Notes: generated from the letters alone by a model not told the origin. A stretch of 64,000 nucleotides of DNA from Rhizobiales bacterium 2SD (GCA_005502805.1 SCMY01000004.1:1-64000); one strand, 5' to 3'; counted from the stretch's first letter, positions 18,460 through 29,934 are shown. Program-made: numbers and translations.

Positions 18460-21400
18460 TCAATCCGACTGGCGATGCACCGCCTGCGGGATCGCGACCG
18501 GGACCGCGCCGGGAACGGAGGCTGCTTCCTCGCGCTCGCCGCGGCCGCGACCGGAGATGAAGCTGTCGACCTTGTCGAGATAGAAGTAGACGACGGGCGT
18601 GATGTAGAGCGTCAGCAATTGCGAGACGACGAGGCCGCCCACTACGGCGATGCCGAGCGGTTGGCGCAGCTCTGCGCCAGCGCCCGCGCCGAGCGCAATC
18701 GGCAGCACGCCGAAGATCGCCGCGAAGCTCGTCATCATGATCGGCCGGAAGCGCACCAGCGCGGCATCGCGGATCGCGGTCAGCGCGTCGTCGCCCATCT
18801 TGCGGCGCTCGATTGCGAAGTCGACCATCATGATGGCGTTCTTCTTGACGATGCCGACCAGCATCAGGATGCCGATGATCGCGATCACCGACAGGTCCAT
18901 GTGGAAATATTGCAAGGCGAGCAGGGCGCCCAGGCCCGCCGAGGGCAGGCCGGACAGGATCGTGATCGGGTGGATGAAGCTCTCGTAGAGGATGCCGAGG
19001 ATGATGTAGATCACCAGGATCGCCGCGAAGATCAGCAGGCCCTGGCCCTTCAGTGCGTCCTGGAACAGTTGGGCGGAGCCGGCGAAGCTGGTGACGATCG
19101 AGGCGGGCAGGTTGATCTCGCGCTCGGCGGCGCGGATCGCGTTGACGGCATCGCCGAGCGAGACGCCGGGCGCGGTGTTGAACGAGATCGTCACCGCCGG
19201 TTGCTGCGAGATGCGGTTGACCGCGAGCGGCCCGACGCTCGGCTTGATCGTCGCAACGGTTTCCAGCGGCACGTTCTGGCCATTGGCGGCCTTGAGCATC
19301 AGGCGCGACAGCACAGCCGGATCCTGCTGGTAGGCGCGCTCGGCCTCCATGATCACCTGATAATCGGTCGCCGGCGTGAAGATCGTCGCGATCTGGCGCG
19401 AGCCGAAGGCGTTGCCGAGAGCCTGGCGGATCTGGTCGCTGGAGATGCCGAGGCTGGCAGCGCGCTCGCGGTCTATGTCGATCGAGAGCTGCGGGTTACG
19501 CAATTGCAGGTCGATATTGGCGTCGCGCAACTGCGGCAGCTGCGCCAGACGCTGCTGCATCAACGGGGCGTAGCTGAAGAGGGCGCCAAGATCGGGTCCT
19601 TGCAGCGAATAGAGATACTGCGCCCGCGATGAGCGGCCGGCGTTCAGATTGATGTTCTGGACCTGCTGGAACACCGCGGTGATGCCCGGCACCTCCGAGA
19701 CGGCCCGGCGCAATCGCGCGATCACGACCTCGGCCTTGTCGCGCTGCTCCTTGGGTTTCAGCGCGATGAACATGAAGCCGTTATTGGTGGCGTTGAACCC
19801 GCCGATATTCGAGGTCAGGTAGTCGATCGCCGGATCGGCCTTGACGATCTCGGCAACGCGCATCTGGCGCGCCGCCATGGCCTCGAAGGAGGTATCCGGC
19901 GGACCTTCCGTGGCGCCGCGCAGCAGGCCGGTATCCTCGGTCGGGAAGAAGCCCTTGGGCACGTCGATATAGAGCTGGACCGAAACGTAGACGGTTCCCA
20001 GCGTCACCAGCAGCATCAGGAAGCGCGCCCTCAGCACGATATCCAGCGTCCAGCGATAGGCGCCAAGCATGCCCTGGAAGCCGGCCTCGAACACGCGTTC
20101 GACGATGTTGGGCTTCTTGTGATGGTCGTGCGCCTTGAGGAAGCGGGCGCAGAGCATCGGCGTCAGCGTCAGCGAGACGAAACCGGAGACGATGATCGCG
20201 GCCGCAATCGTGCCGGCGAATTCGGCGAAGACCTTGCCGACCACGCCGCCCATGAAGAAAACCGGGATGAAGACGGCGACCAGCGAGATAGTGATCGACA
20301 GGATGGTGAAGCCGATCTCGCGCGAGCCGTCGAGCGCCGCCTGGAACGGCTTCTTGCCCATCTCGATATGCCGGATGATGTTCTCCAGCATGACGATGGC
20401 ATCGTCGACGACGAAGCCGACGGCGAGCGTCAGCGCCAGGAGCGAGATGTTGTCCAGCGAATAGCCCAGCGCGTACATGATCGCGAAGGTGCCGACCAGC
20501 GAGATCGGCAGCGCCAGCGTCGGGATCACCGTCGCGGCGAAGCTCTTCAGGAACAGGAAGATCACCATGATCACGAGGGCGATCGCGATCATCAGCGAGA
20601 CCTCGACGTCCTCGACCGCCTCGCGGATCGGGATCGAGCGATCGTTGAGGACGACGAGATCGATCGCCGCCGGCAATTGCGCGCGATAGGCGTCGAGCTT
20701 GCCCTTGATCGCATCGACGACCTGGACGGTGTTGGCGTCCGACTGGCGATAGACCGCCAGCATGATCGAGCGCTGGCCATTGTACCAGCTGCCGGTCTGG
20801 TCGTTCTCGACGGAGTCGTAGATCTGCGCGACGTCGTTGAGCCGGATCGGCACGCCGTTCTTCTGAGAGATGATCAGGTTGCCGTATTCGCCGGCGCGTT
20901 CCATCTGGCCGGTGGCGCCCAGCGTCAGGCGCTGGTTGGCGCCGTTCAGTGTCCCGACCGGAGAATTGGAGTTCGCCGCGGCGATGGCGGCACGGACGTC
21001 GGCGAGGGAGAGGCCGCGTGCCGAGACGGCGTCGGGGTTCACCCGCACGCGCACCGCATATTTCTGCGCGCCGAAGATGTTGACCTGGGCGACGCCGGGC
21101 AATTGCGAGATCTGCTGCTGCAGGATGTTCTCACCGAACTCATGGACTTCGTAGAGCGGCTTGGTCGCCGAGGTCAGCACCATGAACAGCACCGGCTGGT
21201 CGGCCGGGTTGACCTTCCTGAAACTTGGCGGGGCAGGGAGCTCCGGCGGCAGGCGCCGCACCGTCGCGCTGAGCGCCGCCTGCACGTCGAGCGCGGCACC
21301 ATCGATATTGCGGTTGAGGTCGAACTGCAGCGTGATCGAGGTCGAGCCCTGCTGCGAGACCGACGACATCGAGGTGATGCCGGAGATCGAGGCGAACTCG

Positions 21401-21606
21401 CGCTCGAGCGGCGCCGCGACCGAGGAGGCCATCGTCTCGGGGCTGGCGCCCGGCAGGCGGGCGCTGACATTGATGGTTGGGAAATCGACCCGGGGCAGGG
21501 CCGCGACCGGCAGCTGCTTGAAGGCGAACAGCCCGAAGATCAGGAACGTCGCCATCAGCAGGGTCGTCATGACCGGGCGACGGATGCAGAGCTCGGGCAG
21601 GTTCAT
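18460..21606 (-). CDS. RND-family multidrug efflux transporter (HAE1, MdtB/MdtC-like)
   Basis: A 1048-residue inner-membrane proton antiporter that exports drugs or other small molecules. It starts MNLPELCIRRPVMTTLLMATFLIFGLFAF, as in MdtB/MdtC. The proton-relay helix contains LALTLAVGFVVDDAIVMLENI, with adjacent Asp residues, and the large periplasmic loops and second half (GIVKKNAIMMVDFAIERRKMG) are present. Length is standard. The ATG shares one base with the stop of the adaptor gene (TGATG), so the two are coupled. No outer-membrane channel gene is adjacent, so a channel encoded elsewhere is probably used. Substrate unknown. Confidence 0.93.
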   Translation of the reverse strand: MNLPELCIRRPVMTTLLMATFLIFGLFAFKQLPVAALPRVDFPTINVSARLPGASPETMASSVAAPLEREFASISGITSMSSVSQQGSTSITLQFDLNRNIDGAALDVQAALSATVRRLPPELPAPPSFRKVNPADQPVLFMVLTSATKPLYEVHEFGENILQQQISQLPGVAQVNIFGAQKYAVRVRVNPDAVSARGLSLADVRAAIAAANSNSPVGTLNGANQRLTLGATGQMERAGEYGNLIISQKNGVPIRLNDVAQIYDSVENDQTGSWYNGQRSIMLAVYRQSDANTVQVVDAIKGKLDAYRAQLPAAIDLVVLNDRSIPIREAVEDVEVSLMIAIALVIMVIFLFLKSFAATVIPTLALPISLVGTFAIMYALGYSLDNISLLALTLAVGFVVDDAIVMLENIIRHIEMGKKPFQAALDGSREIGFTILSITISLVAVFIPVFFMGGVVGKVFAEFAGTIAAAIIVSGFVSLTLTPMLCARFLKAHDHHKKPNIVERVFEAGFQGMLGAYRWTLDIVLRARFLMLLVTLGTVYVSVQLYIDVPKGFFPTEDTGLLRGATEGPPDTSFEAMAARQMRVAEIVKADPAIDYLTSNIGGFNATNNGFMFIALKPKEQRDKAEVVIARLRRAVSEVPGITAVFQQVQNINLNAGRSSRAQYLYSLQGPDLGALFSYAPLMQQRLAQLPQLRDANIDLQLRNPQLSIDIDRERAASLGISSDQIRQALGNAFGSRQIATIFTPATDYQVIMEAERAYQQDPAVLSRLMLKAANGQNVPLETVATIKPSVGPLAVNRISQQPAVTISFNTAPGVSLGDAVNAIRAAEREINLPASIVTSFAGSAQLFQDALKGQGLLIFAAILVIYIILGILYESFIHPITILSGLPSAGLGALLALQYFHMDLSVIAIIGILMLVGIVKKNAIMMVDFAIERRKMGDDALTAIRDAALVRFRPIMMTSFAAIFGVLPIALGAGAGAELRQPLGIAVVGGLVVSQLLTLYITPVVYFYLDKVDSFISGRGRGEREEAASVPGAVPVAIPQAVHRQSD

Positions 21607-22871
21607 CAGCCGGCGCTCCCCCGCTGGGAGGTGAGATTGGGCGCCGGTGGGCTTTGGCCGCCGCGGCCGCGCTCGACCGTGCGCGCGCCCTCCGTCAACA
21701 GCAGCTGCCCGTCGATCACCACGGTCTCGTCGCCGTTGAGGCCCGAGGCAATGACGGCGCGGTCGTCGACATTGCGGGCGAGCACGATCGGCCGGGCACG
21801 GGCGAGATTGTTCTCGATCACGAAGACATAGGAGCCGTTCTGGCCGGTCTGAATGGCTTCGCGCGGGACGGTGACGGCGTCGGGCTCGGTCCGCAGCGTC
21901 AGCCGGACCTGGCCGAGCGCGCCGGGCCACAACACTTCGGCCGGATTGTCGAAGCTGGCGCGGATCTGGATCGTGCCGGTCGTCGCGTCGACCGCATTGT
22001 CGATGACGGCGATCGTGCCTTCGATGCTCTTGCCGACACCCTGCTGGGTCGCCTGGACGACCGCCGTCTTCGCCTGCATCGCCTCCCGGATCTCGGGCAG
22101 ATAACGCTGCGCCACGGCGAAGCTGACATAGATCGGATCGATCTGATTGATCGTCGCCAGCATGGCCGAGCTGTCGCCGCTCTTGGCGATATTGCCTTCC
22201 TTGAGAGCGGCGACGCCGACACGGCCCGAAACCGGAGCGCTGATCGTGTAATAGCTGAGCTGGACGCGCAGGCTGTCGACGGCGGCCTCACCGCCACGGA
22301 TCGCGGCGCGCAGCGTGCTCACGGCCGTGCGGGCGGTATCGAGCCGGGCGTCGGTGGCGATTTCGCGCCGGGAGAGCTCTTCGGCCCGGCGCAGATCGGA
22401 TTCAGCTGCGATGAGCGAGGCCTTGTCGCGCGCGACATTGGCCTCGGCCTGGCGCAGCTGCGCTTCGAGCTGGCGCGAGTCCAGTCGGAACAGCACATCG
22501 CCCTTGTTGACCATGGCGCCGTCGCGGAACTCGACCGCCATGATCTGGCTGTCGACACGCGAGCGGATGTTGACGGTGGAGATCGCCTGAACGGTGCCGA
22601 TCGCATCGATCCGGACCGGCATCGCCCGGCGCTCGACCTTGGCGGTGACGATGGTGACCGGCGGCCGGTTAGCCTGGCCGGAACGGTTGCCTGTCCCGGC
22701 AGGGGCAGAAGCGGTCGCCGCCGACTTGGCCGGCGCAGGGATCACCTTGCCGTAAGGGACCTGATCGAGCGGCCAAGGAACCGGGCGCCCGGTGTAATGA
22801 AGAAACGCGCCCGCGGCGAGCACGCCCGCGGCCGAGAACAGAGCCACACGCCCGAAAGTCAGCACTGCCAT
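21606..22871 (-). CDS. RND efflux periplasmic adaptor (membrane fusion protein)
   Basis: 421 residues from the chosen ATG, which has AAGG about 9 bases upstream. An N-terminal hydrophobic segment (VALFSAAGVLAAGAFLHY) anchors or exports it. The barrel-sandwich/lipoyl halves are ISTVNIRSRVDSQIMAVEFRDGAMVNKGDVLFRLD and YYTISAPVSGRVGVAALKEGNIA, on either side of an alpha-helical hairpin with heptad character. The C-terminal part has VPREAIQTGQNGSYVFVIE. It links the RND pump encoded directly downstream to an outer-membrane channel. An earlier in-frame ATG at 22940 would add 23 basic residues and is less likely. Confidence 0.92.
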   Translation of the reverse strand: MAVLTFGRVALFSAAGVLAAGAFLHYTGRPVPWPLDQVPYGKVIPAPAKSAATASAPAGTGNRSGQANRPPVTIVTAKVERRAMPVRIDAIGTVQAISTVNIRSRVDSQIMAVEFRDGAMVNKGDVLFRLDSRQLEAQLRQAEANVARDKASLIAAESDLRRAEELSRREIATDARLDTARTAVSTLRAAIRGGEAAVDSLRVQLSYYTISAPVSGRVGVAALKEGNIAKSGDSSAMLATINQIDPIYVSFAVAQRYLPEIREAMQAKTAVVQATQQGVGKSIEGTIAVIDNAVDATTGTIQIRASFDNPAEVLWPGALGQVRLTLRTEPDAVTVPREAIQTGQNGSYVFVIENNLARARPIVLARNVDDRAVIASGLNGDETVVIDGQLLLTEGARTVERGRGGQSPPAPNLTSQRGSAG

Positions 22872-23086
22872 AGAAAGCCTTGCGCCACGGGAACGCCGTA
22901 TCCGGCTGATCCGGACGGTCGCTCCCCATATTGTCCTCACCGCAAGAGTTTAGCATGAAGACGGCTCGGTTTCGACGCAAGTGTCCAACACGGTTTATTG
23001 AGCGCTGTAGCGACGAGGTGACAGGACGACAATTCGGCCGGTCGAAATCGGCGCCACACGTCTTGCGTGCGACAAGCAAAGGCTGT

Positions 23087-23497
23087 TCAGAGAACAGCAA
23101 TCACAATGCCGATCCACATGAAGAACAGGCAAGCGATGCCAGCAGCGAAGATGAGCGCTCGCTGCTTCAGGCTGTTGGTTCCAGTATGAACCAATGTATG
23201 GACGACGCGTGTTGCGACATAAGCCCAGGCCAGCGTAGCCATGACATAGCCGGTTGCGCCGACATGGATCGCAATCAGGATCAGCGCGAAGAACAGGACC
23301 GGCGTCTCGAACTGATTACTGAAATTGGCCGCAGCGAGCCGGGCTGAATCCGGATAGCGCTCGGTCGAGATGGCGATGTCGGCGAGCCCGACCTCGCGAT
23401 TTGCGAAGGCCTGCTTGCGCCGCCGGAACATGATGACGAGGACGACGAAGCTCCAGAAGATCTGGGCCAGCGCCGGATAGATCAGCTTGAGCGTCAT
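23087..23497 (-). CDS. MAPEG family membrane protein
   Basis: A 136-residue protein with four predicted membrane helices, near residues 5-25, 65-85, 90-108 and 115-135. It belongs to the MAPEG family (membrane-associated proteins in eicosanoid and glutathione metabolism). FSNQFETPVLFFALILIAIHVG and AWAYVATRVVHTLVHTGTN are typical of the bacterial branch. Family members often bind glutathione, but the role of this branch is unknown. It stands alone between the RND adaptor and guaB. Confidence 0.88.
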   Translation of the reverse strand: MTLKLIYPALAQIFWSFVVLVIMFRRRKQAFANREVGLADIAISTERYPDSARLAAANFSNQFETPVLFFALILIAIHVGATGYVMATLAWAYVATRVVHTLVHTGTNSLKQRALIFAAGIACLFFMWIGIVIAVL

Positions 23498-23551
23498 GTC
23501 GGCCTCGTCTGATGCGCGGTGGAAGAAGAATCGCCTGAAGGCGATCCTCGG

Positions 23552-25147
<1,596 letters not shown>

Positions 25148-25226
25148 CTAGGGGCAGGGCGACAAAAGTTGTCCGTGACGGGCGTGGCGCAGAGCCACGC
25201 CCGCTGTGATCACAGCCTGCAGGCTT

Positions 25227-25568
25227 TCATTGCTTCCGGATCGGGCGCGCCCGGACCGCCTCTGGCGCCGGCGCTGCGCCGTTCGGCTCGACGCCGAAGC
25301 AGCCCATGCCCATCATCATGCCGCCCTTGGTGTTCGCCATCTGCTGGCATTCCTTCTGGCGGGTGCAATTGTAGTTCCGAAGCGCATCGCCCGAGCCCGG
25401 CGTGATGACGCGCATAGCGCAACCTTCTTCCCAGCTGGTCGACTGGGCCAGCGCCGGCGCCTGACCGGCGCTGAAGAACGCGGCGCCGGCAAGCAGAGCG
25501 ACCGCAGCGCCGTGGCGCAAGGCGGTCAGGGTGAGCGAGCGGACTGCGTGGTGGGTGGAACTGATCAT
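25227..25568 (-). CDS. Small secreted protein, Cys/Met-rich, unknown function
   Basis: A 113-residue protein. A signal peptide is clear: SLTLTALRHGAAVALLAGAA followed by APALAQ, a likely cleavage site near residue 41. The mature part is about 72 residues with four cysteines (EEGCAMRV, YNCTRQKEC, GMGCFG) and a run of methionines (GGMMMGMG). The four cysteines could form two disulfides, and the methionines could bind metal; neither is shown. The ATG at 25568 has AGAGG at a good distance. I do not recognise the family. Confidence 0.65.
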   Translation of the reverse strand: MISSTHHAVRSLTLTALRHGAAVALLAGAAFFSAGQAPALAQSTSWEEGCAMRVITPGSGDALRNYNCTRQKECQQMANTKGGMMMGMGCFGVEPNGAAPAPEAVRARPIRKQ

Positions 25569-25864
25569 AGGACACCTCTTGCCCGCGGACCGGCCGCGTC
25601 GGCGTATGCGAAATCGTCGTCCCTTCGGCCATGAGATAGGCACGATCTTGCCGAAATGACCTGCAACGGATGCATGGCAGAGCCGCAATCACAGCCTTGT
25701 GATGAGCTGTAGACAACTCCGGAGCCGGCTATTCCCCGGCCGCGCCGTCGGTTTCGCCATGCCTGGAACGCAACCCTCACCATCGGGGCCCGATCTGCTC
25801 TCGCCAGCCCGAAAAGCGCGCAGTAAAGGGCAGCGGGCGGCTAAAAACCCGAAAGTCCGATTCC

Positions 25865-27304
25865 TTGCAGCGCGCCAAGCTCCTGCCCCTGATCGTCGCC
25901 TGCGCGCTGTTCATGGAGAACACCGACTCGACGGTGATCGCGACCTCCCTGCCGGTGATAGCCCAGTCGCTCGGCGAGGATCCGATCGCGCTCAAGCTGG
26001 CGCTGACCTCCTATCTCGTCAGCCTCGCCGTCTTCATTCCGATCTCAGGCTGGATGGCCGACAGGTTCGGAGCTCGCACCATCTTCAGGACGGCGCTCGG
26101 CATCTTCATGCTCGGCTCGGTGCTCTGCGCCTTCTCGAATTCGCTCGGCGCCTTCGTCGGGGCGCGCTTCATCCAGGGCATGGGCGGGGCGATGATGGTG
26201 CCGGTCGGCCGGCTCGTCATCCTGCGCAGCGTCGAGAAGTCGGAACTGGTTAGCGCGCTCGCCTATCTGACGGTGCCCGCGCTGGTCGGCCCGGTCGTCG
26301 GTCCGGTCGTCGGCGGCTTCATCACCACCTATTTCGACTGGCGCTGGATCTTCTTCATCAATCTGCCGATCGGCCTGCTCGGCATTGCGCTCGCCACGAT
26401 GTTTTTCGAGGACATCCGCGAGGAGGATGTCGCGCCGCTCGACATTGTCGGCTTCCTTCTGTCTTCGACCGGCTTCGCCGCGCTGATGCTGGGCCTCGCC
26501 ACGGGCGGGCGCCACCTCGTGCCTGTCGCGGTCTCCTACGCCTGCGTCGCCCTCGGCATCGTGGCCCTCATCGTCTACTGGTTCCACGCGCGACGATTGG
26601 CCTATCCGGTTCTCAACCTCTCGCTGCTGCGGATACCGACCTATCGGATCGGCGTCCTCGGAGGCTCTGTCTTCCGCATCGGCATCGGCGCGATCCCGTT
26701 CCTGCTCCCCCTGATGCTGCAGCTCGGCTTCGGGCTCGACGCCCTGCAATCGGGCCTGATCACCTTCGCCTCGGCCGCTGGCGCGCTGGTGATGAAGACA
26801 CTGGCGAAGACGATCCTCGCCCGCTTCGGCTTCCGCGGCGTGCTGACGGTCAATGCCCTGATCGGCTCTGCCTTTCTGGCAGCGTCAGGCCTGTTCACGC
26901 CATCGACACCGCACTGGATCATGCTCGGCGTGCTCTTCATCGGCGGCTGCTTCCGATCGCTGCAATTCACCGGCATCAACGCGCTGAGCTACGCCGACGT
27001 CTCCAACCGCGACATGTCGAGTGCGACCAGTTTCTCCAGCGTTGCCCAGCAGTTGTCGCTCAGCCTTGGCATCACCGTTGGCGCCTTCGCGCTGGAAGCC
27101 GCCAATCTCTTCAATGGTGGCAAGACACTCGGCGCCGCGGACTTCTGGCCGGCTTTCGTGCTGGTTGGGCTGATCTCGGCTTCATCGGCGCTGTGGATGA
27201 CGCGGCTGAAGCCTGATGCCGGCGCCGAGGTCTCCGGCCATGCGCCGGTGAGCGCTCGCAAGGTCACCGCTCAGGCGATCGAGGACCAGAAGCCGCTCGA
27301 GTGA
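25865..27304 (+). CDS. MFS transporter of the DHA2 (EmrB/QacA-like) type
   Basis: A 479-residue exporter with about 14 hydrophobic helices. The first helix region has LIVACALFMENTDSTVIATSLPVIA, the family hallmark. Motif A is GWMADRFGARTIFR, and the proline/glycine-rich antiporter motif C lies in VPALVGPVVGPVVGGFITTYFDWRWIFFINLP. The substrate is unknown; a drug or metabolite-proton antiport is the family norm. The frame opens with a TTG at 25865 and no convincing ribosome binding site; an ATG at 25913 would cut into helix 1. The start is therefore uncertain. recJ follows 46 bp downstream. Confidence 0.9.
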   Translation: MQRAKLLPLIVACALFMENTDSTVIATSLPVIAQSLGEDPIALKLALTSYLVSLAVFIPISGWMADRFGARTIFRTALGIFMLGSVLCAFSNSLGAFVGARFIQGMGGAMMVPVGRLVILRSVEKSELVSALAYLTVPALVGPVVGPVVGGFITTYFDWRWIFFINLPIGLLGIALATMFFEDIREEDVAPLDIVGFLLSSTGFAALMLGLATGGRHLVPVAVSYACVALGIVALIVYWFHARRLAYPVLNLSLLRIPTYRIGVLGGSVFRIGIGAIPFLLPLMLQLGFGLDALQSGLITFASAAGALVMKTLAKTILARFGFRGVLTVNALIGSAFLAASGLFTPSTPHWIMLGVLFIGGCFRSLQFTGINALSYADVSNRDMSSATSFSSVAQQLSLSLGITVGAFALEAANLFNGGKTLGAADFWPAFVLVGLISASSALWMTRLKPDAGAEVSGHAPVSARKVTAQAIEDQKPLE

Positions 27305-27350
27305 TGCACTTGCGATTGACGAAGCCGCCGCACTGCGCCAGCGGTGGCGC

Positions 27351-29153
27351 ATGAACTCCGGCCAGAACCGCCTGTTCCTCGGCGTCGGGCACTCGGCGCT
27401 CGGACGCCCCTGGCGCGACCGGCTCGATCCTGCCGGACTCGCGCAGGCCGAGGCGCTGGCGCAGGTCGAAGGCGTGCCCGATACGCTGGCGCGCGTCCTC
27501 GCCGGCCGTGGCGTTCTCTCCAGCGAGGCGCTACGCCATCTCGAACCGAAACTGCGTGACCTGCTGCCCGACCCGTCCGTGCTGCGCGACATGGACCGCG
27601 CGGCGCAGCGACTGGCGCAAGCGGCGATGTCCGGCGAGAAGATCGCGATCTTCGGCGACTACGACGTCGACGGGGCCTGCTCGGCGGCGCTGCTCGCCGG
27701 TTTCCTCGCCGAAGCCGGAGCTCGGCCGCGCATCCATATCCCCGATCGCCTGATCGAAGGCTATGGCCCCAATGCCGAGGCGATCGCCATGCTGGCAGGC
27801 GAGGGCGCGACCCTGCTCGTCACCGTAGACTGCGGCACGACCAGCCATGAGCCCCTGCGGCAGGCGGCGCGGCTCGGCCTCGACACGCTGGTGCTCGACC
27901 ACCACCAGGCGCCGGAACTGCTCCCCGAGGTCCAGGCGCTGGTCAATCCGAACCGGCAGGACGACCTCGCCGGTTTGGGGCATCTCTGCGCCGCCGGGGT
28001 GGTCTTCCTGACGCTGGTGGCGACGAATCGCGAACTGCGCCGGCACGGCGCCTGGCAGGCGAGGGGCGGCGAGCCGGACCTGCTGGCGGCGCTCGACCTC
28101 GTCGCCCTGGCGACCATCGCCGATGTCGTGCCGCTGATCGGTCTCAACCGGGCCTTCGTGCGCCAGGGCATCGCGATCATGCGGCAACGCCACCGGCCCG
28201 GCCTCGCAGCGCTGCTCGATGTCGCCGGACTCGACGGTCCCGTGCAGCCCTGGCATCTCGGCTTTCTGCTCGGGCCGCGCATCAATGCCGGTGGGCGCAT
28301 CGGCGATGCCGCCCTCGGCGCCCGGCTTCTGCTCACCCGCGACGAGGTCGAGGCGCGTACCATCGCCGCCGAGCTCAACCGGCTCAACCAGGAACGCCAG
28401 GAGATCGAGCGCGCAGCGGTCGAGGAGGCGGTGGCCGAGGTCGAGCATCGCTTCGAGGATGCCGCGTCGCATCCCGTGCTCGTCGTCGGCTCGGCCGATT
28501 GGCATCCGGGCATCGTCGGGCTGATAGCGGGTCGTTTGAAGGAACGGTTCAACCGGCCGGCCTTCGCGCTGGCGCGCAACGCCGGCGGCGGAGCAACCGG
28601 TTCCGGCCGCTCGATCGCCGGCGTCGATCTCGGCTCGGCCGTGCGCCGGGCGGTCGAGGCCGGCCTCGCGATCAAGGGCGGCGGACACGCCATGGCGGCG
28701 GGGGTGACATTGGCGCCGGGGCAGGAGGGTGCCTTCGCGAGCTTCCTCAGCGAACGGCTCGCCGGTGGCGTCGCCAGTTCGCGCGAGGCCGAGGCGCTCC
28801 TGATCGACGCCGCGATCAGCGCTGGCGGCGCCAATCCGCGCCTGCTCGCCGAGATCGACCGGGCCGGGCCTTTCGGTGCCGGCTGCTCCGAGCCGGTCTT
28901 CGTGCTGCCGGCCCATCGCCTGACCGAGGTGATCGAGGTCGGCGCAGGCGGACATCTGCGCATCAAGCTGCGCTCTGGCGACGGCGCGACCATCGGCGGA
29001 ATCGCTTTCCGCGCCGCGCGCGAGCCGCTCGGCCAGGCCTTGCTGGCCGCGCGCGGCGAAAGCGTTCATCTGGCCGGCACGCTGACCTTGAATCGCTGGG
29101 GCGGCAGCGAGCGGGCCGAGCTGCGCGTGGTCGATCTCGCCCGGCCGGCGTGA
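27351..29153 (+). CDS. recJ: Single-stranded-DNA exonuclease RecJ
   Basis: A 600-residue 5'-3' exonuclease of the DHH superfamily, used in recombination and mismatch repair. The metal-binding motifs are visible: FGDYDVDGACSAALL (near residue 100), TVDCGTTSHEPL, LVLDHHQAPE (DHH) and ATIADVVPL. The DHHA1 domain follows with GSGRSIAGVDLGSAV and IKGGGHAMAAGVTL, and the OB-like C-terminal domain is present. Length is normal for alphaproteobacteria. Confidence 0.96.
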   Translation: MNSGQNRLFLGVGHSALGRPWRDRLDPAGLAQAEALAQVEGVPDTLARVLAGRGVLSSEALRHLEPKLRDLLPDPSVLRDMDRAAQRLAQAAMSGEKIAIFGDYDVDGACSAALLAGFLAEAGARPRIHIPDRLIEGYGPNAEAIAMLAGEGATLLVTVDCGTTSHEPLRQAARLGLDTLVLDHHQAPELLPEVQALVNPNRQDDLAGLGHLCAAGVVFLTLVATNRELRRHGAWQARGGEPDLLAALDLVALATIADVVPLIGLNRAFVRQGIAIMRQRHRPGLAALLDVAGLDGPVQPWHLGFLLGPRINAGGRIGDAALGARLLLTRDEVEARTIAAELNRLNQERQEIERAAVEEAVAEVEHRFEDAASHPVLVVGSADWHPGIVGLIAGRLKERFNRPAFALARNAGGGATGSGRSIAGVDLGSAVRRAVEAGLAIKGGGHAMAAGVTLAPGQEGAFASFLSERLAGGVASSREAEALLIDAAISAGGANPRLLAEIDRAGPFGAGCSEPVFVLPAHRLTEVIEVGAGGHLRIKLRSGDGATIGGIAFRAAREPLGQALLAARGESVHLAGTLTLNRWGGSERAELRVVDLARPA

Positions 29154-29226
29154 ACTGTTGCGAAAAACCCTGACGGCGGGCTTGCTCAAGCTTCGCCGGG
29201 ACACTATAGCTCGCCCCGCCTTGCAA

Positions 29227-29241
29227 GAGCGCTTCGCGCTC
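29227..29241 (+). terminator. Small hairpin between recJ and tRNA-Glu
   Basis: GAGCGC-TTC-GCGCTC forms a 6-bp stem with a 3-base loop, 7 bases before the tRNA. It could end recJ transcription, though no U-run follows. Confidence 0.3.
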
Positions 29242-29247
29242 AGGCCC

Positions 29248-29322
29248 GCGGTCTTCGTCTATCGGTTAGGACACCAGCCTTTCACGCTGGGAAGACGGGT
29301 TCGATTCCCGTAGACCGCGCCA
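29248..29322 (+). tRNA. tRNA-Glu (anticodon UUC)
   Basis: The 75-base cloverleaf has an acceptor stem GCGGTCT/AGACCGC, a D-arm with GGTTAGGA, the anticodon stem CCAGC/GCTGG with loop CTTTCAC (anticodon TTC), and the T-arm CGGGTTCGATTCCCG. A genomically encoded CCA end follows discriminator G. Confidence 0.96.
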
Positions 29323-29934
29323 CTCTTCCAGCAACGTGCTCACCCGGAAGAAGCGGCTGGATTGGCCAGCGTCCGCCCCATGGCCATCGGGGCGTGATCT
29401 GCGACCATCTCACGACTGAAACTGCTCAGGAGAGGTGGGGAGCCTACCTGCGAGCCACGCCGGCGCTGATCGTCCAGCCGTTGCCCCGGCGGGTTCGCGA
29501 GCTGAGAATCGACGGTGTTGGGCAAATGATCGCGGCCCAGCCGAACAAGAAGGTCCGATTGTGTTTCTGAGCTCCTGGTGCGCGCGAATCGCCAAGGGCC
29601 GCCAACCCTGGAGCTTTTGAGCTGCCAAGAGCAAAGCAAGTCAGGCGACGGCTGCCCGATCAAGGAGCGTTCAGACTTGCGATGCGGGGTGGTCGTGTCG
29701 GCGAGCAATCGGCGAGGGTATCGATCGACCGGCAGTGGACGTGGCAACGCTGGCTCAGGCGCGGCGCTTCGGAACGAGCACAACGTCAGGAAGGGCGCGT
29801 TCGGTTCAGGTCAGCTTGATTCGCATAAGACATATTATGGAACTTAAACTGACTTCCGGAATGGGCAGCATCGCTGCCTTGCCATCGGTCGATCCGGTTC
29901 TCGCTGTCTTGGTCGGTCCGAAGAAATGATGGTC
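29323..29934. other. Gene-poor stretch downstream of tRNA-Glu
   Basis: About 612 bp with no gene I can support. Open frames of 60-147 codons occur on both strands but have no recognisable domain, no good ribosome binding site, and no agreement in direction. The last 150 bases are clearly lower in GC (around 29815-29850, CATAAGACATATTATGG). No repeat of the tRNA 3' end was found that would mark an integrated element. It may be the remains of an insertion next to the tRNA. Confidence 0.5.

Noticed and set aside
29340..29929. Open frames after tRNA-Glu (29340-29783 minus; 29735-29929 plus)
   Set aside because: No recognisable domain, poor start context, atypical composition. They are described as part of a gene-poor stretch instead.
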